NCBI GenBank assembly: GCA_016648135.1
Contig: JADDOH010010835.1
Location: forward strand, 57,083-121,082
Length of the DNA: 64,000 nt
Source of the DNA: Agrypnia vestita
Taxonomy: Eukaryota > Arthropoda > Insecta > Trichoptera > Phryganeidae
Direction of reading: 5' to 3'
Part shown: piece by piece, positions 56,076-64,000 of the stretch
Position numbering within the stretch: the first letter of the stretch is position 1
Layout: the number at the start of each line of letters is the position of its first letter
Position numbers and translations under genes: made by a program
The notes under the pieces: model-generated
Told to the model about the DNA's origin: nothing
The model's input: the letters and a program-made list of their open reading frames with translations, nothing else
The model's database searches: none

Positions 56076-56734
56076 AATATTCTACACTATATGGGAAGGT
56101 GTGGGAGAAGGTGGATGCGTCCATTTAAACCTGGTACTGTTCATAAAGATCGAACACATCCTATTTCCAACATGTGACCACAACCTCCTCTCTGAAAATG
56201 TATGGATTAGGTGCATGTTTGTATAGATAGGCGCTCCCCGATAAATATTTTTTCTGTAATTTTTAAAATAATTTCAGGAAAAAAGCCGTAAAATATTCTA
56301 GTTGGATAATCAGAGTATTTCTCTGTACTGTGATATTTTGTTTTAGAATGTCTTTAGACATAATCAATAGGGTAGCTCCAGGCGACGAAGTTCCCCTTGA
56401 GAAAATTCAAGGTCCAGCATCATTATAAAATGTAAATCTGTGTTACGGCTGTGGATTCGTTGTTATCCAATTATTAATTGTAAAATAATCTAATCTAAAA
56501 TAATCCGAAGACAATTTTGGAGAAACATCTAAAGTATATCGTGTAGACAGTTTAAGACCGCTCGTTACGACGATTTGGATCCTACACCACGTCTTCAAAA
56601 ATACGGAAATTAAAATTACTGTCACTGTGTGTCTAGAGATTGACCACTAGTATGGGCATCTCCGTGTACTTGACACATTTTTCTCAAACAAGATAAACAC
56701 GGTGAGACGATATAAATACTGACACTGGAGACAA

Positions 56735-57200
56735 ATGAAAGACGTGTAATTAATTAGCTTTTTATTTAATCACCAAAGTGACTCACTGTAGCAATATTAT
56801 GTAATTCGGACAATTATCACTATTGGTTGGGTAATATCTAGAATATTTGCATTTCTGATAAACACTTGTACTTGTCCTCGTCGTTTCTTATTATTAGGTA
56901 CTCTCTTAATTTATTCCGCTGACCGCATATAATTCGCTCTAGTCGCTGTTGGCTTCACTTCAATAGTATTTTTTCGCTGTCAGAAACAACTGTGTATTCG
57001 GCGCACTTTCGTCGCGTGTTCATAAAGACTCGATATTCTCTTTTATGGCATAGTTGAGTTATCCCTAAATTCTACTAGAATTTTCAGAAGACTTCGATTA
57101 TGCGTATTTCTAATTGTTTAGACTCTCGTGACAATACAGTTTGTAAATATAATGGCCTGGTGTTAAATAGCACTGTAGTTAGACCAAAGTTTTAAAAGGT
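56735..57200 (-). mobile_element. LTR-like sequence, family L copy 5
   Basis: Same layout as the other copies on the minus strand: CTAGAA-containing upstream part, GC-richer leader, then AT-rich tail ending GTCTTTCATTTG. A CACAGTTG initiator-like site is at 56987-56994, but the nearest TATA-like CATAAAA (57041-57047) is too far away, so promoter function is doubtful. The most diverged copy. Confidence 0.35.
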
Positions 57201-57221
57201 ATTGTCAGTGAATCGAGTTGG

Positions 57222-57384
57222 CTGTTTCTAAGCTGTGGACTTTTAGGCGTCTTTACCCTGGGCAGTGTAGAGAGTGTTTCTAAGCAGTAGACCTGTAGGC
57301 GTCTTTACCCCGGGTAGTGAAGAGAGAGATTGTTTTTAAGCTGTGGACCTGAAGGCGTCTTTATTCTGGGCAGTGTAGAGAGAT
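57222..57384 (+). repeat. Three tandem units of about 55-60 bp
   Basis: Each unit has TTTCTAAGC(T/A)GT(G/A)GAC, AGGCGTCTTTA and GGG(C/T)AGTG(T/A)AGAGAG. Two to three differences separate the units. Confidence 0.8.
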
Positions 57385-57459
57385 AACATCTCGCTGATAG
57401 CCTGGCTGGCTCCTTTCCGCTCTTCTGCTTCTGAGGTGGAGCTTGGTCTAGCGCTTATG

Positions 57460-60400
57460 TTTTTAGCCAGTATGCGCTTCTAATCGTCGCGGGATATGTG
57501 TCCATGCTTACTATGATCATTTCATCGTTTTCTTATAAAAATTCTTGCAAAAATGTTTATTTACCAGTTGTAACCTTATACAATATTATGTATTCAATCA
57601 ATCGAAAAGGGTTTTATATTTTTCCTAACAATATTTACATTGCGAAATGCAAAATTATTTTTTTATCGGTATTTAATTTGGATCTTATAAAAATGTTTTG
57701 GCCAGTATTTACACTTTCTAAATATGTACTCTAAATTGACAAGTAGTATTAATGTAAAATAAATGCCGGGTAAATATTAGGGAAGGCTTTATGGAAAATG
57801 AGAAATTGAAAAATTATTCTGAGAGTTGTTGGTTTCTGTGTACAAAACCGGGGATCTTTTGAATCCTTCCACGTACATTAATATTTTTTGAAATATACCT
57901 TTTATTCCGGTCGGTCTATTGTGGAATAGTCCTCGTTACACATTATGGTAGGGAGGGTTAAAAATGTCATCACTGGGATTGGAATCAACCAGTGGAACTG
58001 TCGCAAAGCAGGGATCTATGTCACTCTTGGGGCGCGTATTGTGTGGGAAGGTTCGCCACACCACCCTGTAAACTGAAGACGGTTCTACGTCAAACATCCC
58101 CTCCTAGGTTTATGCACGTCTTTACCTTCTCTTACAGTCTCATTCCTTATTTTTCGGTTTCAGGGCTTTGGCTTGGTGCAAAAAGCGCGTGTCTTTTGAT
58201 GGATTCAAGTACTTGAGCCATCGGAGATTCTCTGAAATATTTAAAGCTTAGTGCTACCGTATAACTTTTATTAGGAATGTTCCAAACATTCATGTTTGTC
58301 GAAATAGATGCGGATAATCGAATACTGTTCGAATATTAAAAGCAATATAGTACCGGCCATTAGATAAAATTTATAAATGAAAGATGGAAGTTTTTAAATG
58401 TTAACGAAATTGTTTATTACACACGCTTTGACTACAGGAGCGACTAATTATTTAATTTAAATGCCCGGGAAAGTACGTTACAAAACAAGGACAGAAAATG
58501 ACATTGAAGTATCTGAGAAATTCTAAACCTCAGAACTACCCATTTTTGGCTAAATTGAGATAAAATTATTTTTGTTCATATAACATCATATTCCTTCGCT
58601 GATATAGGCCGTCATATTTCTTATCAGGAATAATCATTGCCAACATTGCATAGATCACATAGAGGAAGTAAAACGCCGGCTGCAGCTCCGATTAAAATAT
58701 TTGTGAAAAAATCTTAAAACGCTCTCAGATATGGATTTTATTTAAGCTTTCATGTTGTTACAGGCACGTGCAGGTTCTAGGAGTTAAGTCCGTAGGCATT
58801 ATTTCTTTTCGTATTCGCGAATAATATAATTCCTTATTTATATTCGAAAATACATATTTTTGGTATTCGGAACATCCCTAAACTTGATTTTTTGGTTTTA
58901 ATTTTTTGCAAATTATTTAAATTCCTTAATTTATTTTGAAACATTGTAATAGTTCAATGTGACAATAGCATCGGAAAATCTTTAAGGAGGTATTCTAATC
59001 AACACGGTAAATTATTGGTGAATTTCAGGATTTTTTTGAGTAAAACGATAACGACTTTAAATTTTCTAGCTTCTACATTATAAACTTCAAATTATGAAAG
59101 GTTCTATTATAAATAAATAAATAATATAGTCTCCATAGATGTACCAAGAGAGCACATAATTTTTTTATATTCTAAAACGCCCACGATAGTGACGGTTGCA
59201 TTCATTTGAATAAAATTTCTTCCTTACTCTTAATCTGCAATTCCCGCAAGCGTGTATGCCATAAAACTGCACAGGTATCCATAACTGTAGGCATTGTCAT
59301 TTTTAAATTTTTGAACCATTCTTTCTGGGCCTTATTTGGGAAGGATTATAGAAGGAAGGAATGCAAAAAACCATGAGAATACCCCCTTAAAACACCAATA
59401 TTTCATTTTCAGAACGTCTGTATGCTTCTGAAGTGGAGTATCCGGTTTTCTTTTGAAATGAATCCGAACGTTTTAGGATTTCCGCTTTCCCCGCCTCCGG
59501 GTTTGTATTCTATTTTTTATTTCGCTCAATTTTCCTTCCTTGCACTTATTTCCCAGACAAAAATTCTCTAGGGGGCGATAACCGGTTGTGCTTTTTAATA
59601 TTTTTTGTCACTCTCATTTTTAAGCTCATTTGAGTGACAGAACAGAGATGCTTTTGCGTTATGGTTAGACATTTTTAAGCTACACAACATAAAAATAATA
59701 ATTGAAAAATCATTACTAGTATATTATTTTACCATTTATTACCATATAGTATACCATTTTTATTTATTTTATCCATTGTAGTATTTTATTTAAATACTGA
59801 TGCGTGGAACGTAATCTATGCATTTTTTATTTTTTATACATACTTGGTAATATAATTTTATAATTATTTTGGGAAACAATTAAGGGGCCGTGCTTTGTCA
59901 GAGTTAAAAGTGTTTCGTGAACATCCTTGGAAAATTTTAAGTCAATATAACAAATATTAACGAATTTCAAGAAGTTAACGAGCATTTTATTTTCAGTGCT
60001 CCTTACACACTCAAAGCTTTAAACGCTTTTTTCTCGAAATCATATTTTCCAAATCGGTTAACAAAAATATCTCGAAAACTGTCCGTTCGATTTTGTTCTA
60101 AATTTATGCATATTTTCTACATCTGGATAACTAGTGCTTGACGAAGATTTTTTTAATTTATATATTTTTATAATTCAACAATAAAGTAACTTTTAAGCGT
60201 TAAAACGAAATTTTCATTTTTGAACCTTTGCGATTTTTAAGAAAATCTTTCTTTTTCGAAATTCTTCGTCTAATAACTTATGTATATGATATGTAATAAT
60301 AATCCATTACGTATTTTTTATTTATTTAAATATATCCAAATCCGAACTTAAATGGTCGCCGCAAAATTTATTTTTAAGCCTGAGACAATGGCTTTATCAT

Positions 60401-62480
60401 ATACATTTAAAAATATGTTTTTTATTAAAAAGTTGTTTACAGATTTTTAAAATATTTATTTATCTTTTAAATTTCTAAACATGATTTATAAATACTTTAG
60501 TATATATTTTTGATATAGTTTTTTTCTTTAATCACCTTCTCTTTAATCCCTGATTAAGCATGGCCCCTTAATATTATCAAAGTTTCCCGAGTCTCAAAAT
60601 ACAGTTCGCATTATAACAAATGTATTAAAGCAATGAAACTCAGACTAATGAGTTCATAAATTTTATTTCTTGTTAAGTTCGGGATCTTAAACAACTTCTT
60701 CGTCTCCGGGGAGAGTAAGCTACTGCGGTTTTAATGAAAATATATTAATGCCTGCCTCATTATTATCAGATCAAGTTGACGTTAAAAAGTTTCCAATTAT
60801 AATTAACGTGGCTGATAAATTCCGAATAAAGTCCGAGTAGTAGCTGTCAGTTTCATGTTCGATAACTGGGAAAAAGGTACGCCTTTTCTAACCCAGATAA
60901 GTGAAGCCGTATCTGTTGTATGATTTCTCAAATACAACCGGCATTCGCAAACGTCATTTCCACTCGAGAATTACCGTACTTTTATCATTTGTGACAGGCT
61001 ATACGAAAGACAATCTTTATTTTGATAAATTCGCGCAGTGACGTCACTCAATGATAATATTTCGAAAAACTCATTATTTTGAACAATGGTACTGTGCTTT
61101 GTATTGTTGATCTGTAAGATCATGAAACGTGAATTGATTCTATTGATACGTACGATTCTTTTTATTCTCCTGGATTCATTTCAACGACCGGAAAAAAATA
61201 ATTCCGTTGTTTGTACTCTGGTCCAAATAAAATTAAACGTAAAAGTATTATATAACTTTATCTAATGATTTACTTGCACTTATATAATAGCCTTTAACAA
61301 TAGTTAACTAAGTCTTTTGCTATTTTTATATATTGCAAAAGTATATATAAAAAAACTGTCGATTTTCTTTGTATATTTATAATAGTTAATAATTCAGCAT
61401 TTCTATAGACTACTATTCCAAATTCTGAAACATCTTTTGTTTCAATAAAATTTAAGTGAACGGTTGAACCATTTATTTAATTACATAAATCACTAAAACT
61501 TCACGTTTCGTGACAAAATGCGTTTTATTTCCCTATTGTGTAAAAATATTTAAACTGTATGTTATTACTTATGCTTACTGGGCTCTTAATGTCGGATAAA
61601 ATTCCCCTAAATTTTCTAAATCTTGCCAACCCTTCTGTTACAATGTATAATTTAAAAATTTATTCACCTATATTTTGTACTCCAATGCAATTTCCAAATG
61701 CAAATGTGATCCACCCCTTTCGATCCTTGTGATTTTGAGGAAGTAGATATTACTTGCATCTGTGTTGATAACCCACGTAATTTGTGGCAGTTAAATTAGG
61801 GCCCAGTGGGTTCTTAAAATCTGATGATGAATGAATGAATAATCTTTTTAAATTTTTAAACTTATCTTTATTTAATATATACATATGCTTTAATACGTTG
61901 GTTTTGTTGCTTTATTTCTAAATAAGTTTTTTTTTTGTTTTCAGGTATGTGATTCAGCTAATCTTTGATCCTCAGCGTCCTTCAGCTAATCAGTCATGTG
62001 AGAATTGCTTTTATGTGTATATACTGATCTATATGCCATAATAAAACTAATATTGAAATGTGTGTAAACGATTTTTTTGCTAGAATTAATTTCTATTTCT
62101 CTGCGGGACACAATTGATATTTTCAAGAAACAAAACATGATTTAATAATTCAGAATTTTAAATTTGTTCATTGGGATTACGTAATATAATTTCTGGAATA
62201 TTTGCCTTCTTCACGTACGCTATAATGTATTTTGTAAGCGTGTTTTTGTAAAGAACAAATCTATCTCCAGATGGACATAAGTACCTGCATTTTATATACA
62301 CATAATCGATGCTTAATTGAGATATCGTAAACAAATTACAAAAATCTGTTACCGTATATTTAAGACTCCTTCGATTATTTTACATTTTTATAGAATATTA
62401 TGAACAAATCTCCTACTGTAGGCTACTTGAGTAATATTTTTGGCGGCTAAAAAAATGAGTACGCTGAAGGGAAAAGAAGA
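57460..62480. other. Long AT-rich stretch without recognised elements
   Basis: About 5 kb with no transposon coding relic, no member of the repeat families named here and no convincing open frame. It is the least repetitive part of the window as far as I can see, so it may be old intronic or intergenic host DNA. Confidence 0.35.
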
Positions 62481-62489
62481 AAAAACTTA

Positions 62490-62800
62490 CTTTAATGGAA
62501 CCATATCGTACCGTACATCCCATGTCGTATATTTTGTGTCTCTAACGCTACGTAAAATTTTCCAGCTCCGATATATTATACAGGTCCATTTGATTATCCC
62601 GGGCTGAGGCAAGAGGTGGAGACTGGAAAAATAAAGAACCTATGGCGGACCCAACGACCGAATCTAATTTTATTCTCCCTGGAGCCTACGGAGTAGTACG
62701 AATCGCGTTCGATGCTTCCGTGGTCAATATGCATTTTTAATACATTAATGGTATCACCTGCATTATGAATTAGATTCGCTCAATCACTGGAACACATCGG
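62490..62800. other. GC-balanced, apparently single-copy island
   Basis: Contains CCCGGGCTGAGGCAAGAGGT and TGGCGGACCCAACGACCG. No repeat match, no clear ORF. Confidence 0.3.
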
Positions 62801-62899
62801 CTTAGTCTTTCCCAGAGGACATCTAAGTGTAAGTGTACTTACACAAGACAGTATGAAAAGAGTGGACCTGCAAATTAATAAATAAAATTCGTAAGAGTC

Positions 62900-63110
62900 G
62901 CAGACCACCAATGTGTGGACGTCTCCCCGTCCCGCTCGCACTGCCATGAGTGTCAGTGGGACGGTGAGTACGGCCACTTTAGCATTAAAGAAAATGCCGA
63001 AAATGGGTGGCGAAAGTGTAGGGCCGATATGGGAGCTATTGCTCATAGAATGGCCCTGGGTGTGTGGTGGGTCCCTGCTACAAAGTACAAAGACTACCAA
63101 AATATATAGA
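62900..63110 (+). mobile_element. Fragment related to R1-type LINE 3' region
   Basis: GGCCGATATGGGAGCTATTG, CTCATAGAATGGCCCTGGGT matches 13046-13086 next to the R1-clade relic. Read in frame from 62915 it gives CRADMGAIAHRMALGVWWVP, similar in protein terms to the counterpart, which argues for former coding sequence. Upstream HCHECQWDGEYGHF is suggestive of a Cys/His cluster. Confidence 0.4.
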
Positions 63111-63204
63111 CATGAACGGATGTTTGCCGGTTCGCGTTTTGGTTCCACTTCGTTTGACTTATTAAAATTTTTTTTTATTACGATCTTGTAAATTTTGAAA
63201 AATT

Positions 63205-63433
63205 TTCAAACTAAAAAATACTAATTAAATATATAAATTCTCAGTAAATAAGTCGCGCTTTGATAAAAATGACGTTTTTAATTGAAGAAACTTTTGGTTT
63301 TTAAAAATAAAAAAAACTAATTCTATTCTTAAAAATACGCACTGTATACTAGAGTTCTATTTAATTATGCAAGAATAAATACTTCGACATTTAATATGTC
63401 TTAATTATAACCGCAGGGAACGTACTTCCTAAA
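63205..63433 (-). repeat. Dispersed repeat, family S copy 4
   Basis: Reverse-oriented: AAGTCGCGCTTTGATAAAAA, TTTAATTATGCAAGAATAAA, TATAACCGCAGGGAACGTAC and TTCC, then mariner copy 2. The remainder of the repeat would lie beyond the mariner, outside the window. Confidence 0.55.
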
Positions 63434-63435
63434 TA

Positions 63436-64000
63436 TTAGGTCCTTACATATGAAATTGGCGTTTTGCCGTACTGGCAAATTTGATCTCATATATCTTCTC
63501 TTTGGTTAGGAATTCCAAATCCAAATTTATATAGCTATTTACTCATGTATTTGTGTTTTGAAAATTATAATTTATTTGTTTTTTCCTCAATTGTTTTTTT
63601 CTTTGCGTCACTCAGTTTACAAAATGAAAAACTTGAAATATCGCGTTATTTACGAGTACGAGTTCCACCGTGGCACCAGTGCTGCAGAAACGGCTCTAGG
63701 ATTAATGATGTGTATGGCGACGGTGCCGCAAAAGAAAACACAGTGCGTTTTTGGTTCCAACGTTTTCGTTCTGGAAATTTCGACCTGCAGAACAAGCCCC
63801 TTGGACGGCCGGAGACCAAAGTTGATAATGAAGAATTGAAGGCTATTGTGGAAGCGGATCCATCGCAAACCACATCCGAGTTAGCTGCAGGCTGCGGTGT
63901 TAGTGATAAACTGTTTTAATCCACTTGAAGCAAATTGGTAAGGTGAAAAAGCTTTAAAGGTGGGTACCTCACGAATTGAGTGAAGCAAATCAACAAACGC
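63436..64000 (+). mobile_element. mariner copy 2, left part
   Basis: Starts with the same end, TTAGGTCCTTACATATGAAA, after TA (63434-63435) and is nearly identical to 40642 onward at an offset of 22794 until small deletions shift it. The right end is outside the window. Confidence 0.95.
63624..64000 (+). pseudogene. mariner transposase copy 2, frameshifted
   Basis: It keeps the ATG start (MKNLKY) that copy 1 has lost. A 1-bp deletion near 63696 (after ETAL/ETAR) breaks the frame in the first DNA-binding helix region. A second 1-bp deletion near 63909 lies in the second helix-turn-helix, and a GAA-to-TAA change makes a stop at 63955-63957. The DNA-binding domain is therefore destroyed; the catalytic region is beyond the window. 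Confidence 0.95.

Noticed and set aside
1..64000. CRISPR array, bacterial operons or telomeric TTAGG repeats
   Set aside because: No spaced identical direct repeats, no dense coding, no TTAGG array were found; the sequence is eukaryotic.

Overview
This is AT-rich, intron-poor-looking eukaryotic DNA with no intact host gene that I can recognise. It looks like an intergenic (or very large intronic) stretch of an insect genome. Lepidoptera is the best guess, from the mix of a cecropia-type mariner, R1-clade and RTE-like LINEs, Penelope-like elements and tRNA-derived SINEs. That guess is an inference; no species marker is present. Every protein homology I could find belongs to a transposable element, and none is clearly functional.

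DNA transposons: one end-to-end mariner (40642-41929, 1288 bp, TA duplication, 22-bp exact inverted ends) carries a transposase with its D,D34D triad but a lost start codon and one internal stop. A second copy enters at 63436 and runs off the right edge; it has two 1-bp deletions and a stop. Non-autonomous fold-back elements lie at 3184-3328 (TTA duplication), 14637-15177 (TA duplication), 30399-30576 and 55380-55592.

Retroelements: decayed LINE 3' ends lie at 795-945, 2965-3095, 4262-4645, 12270-12533 (R1 clade, sitting inside a 21-bp minisatellite), 17452-17700, 23711-23890, 24210-24522 and 49385-50150. Penelope-like GIY-YIG endonuclease remnants lie at 9184-9540 and 37799-38145; the second is enclosed by ~273-bp inverted terminal repeats. 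A hammerhead-like core (CTGATGA, short stem, GAAAC) recurs at about eight places, twice directly downstream of these endonucleases. Five LTR-like sequences (about 1-600, 16250-16640, 22140-22760, 50345-50690, 56735-57200) share a 3' half; two carry a TATA box and initiator at canonical spacing. tRNA-derived SINEs or tRNA-like repeats belong to at least three families.

Anonymous dispersed repeats fill much of the rest. I named them family G (about eleven copies or fragments), family A (five), family S (four), family T (two) and family U (two). Several are nested: mariner copy 2 sits in a family S copy, and a family G copy splits an LTR-like sequence. Between them are AT-rich stretches with nothing recognisable, and five GC-richer, apparently single-copy islands (8330-9060, 33610-33975, 42720-43080, 48180-48440, 62490-62800) that are the best candidates for host regulatory or exonic DNA. 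All family assignments come from reading the sequence by eye; boundaries of anonymous repeats are approximate.
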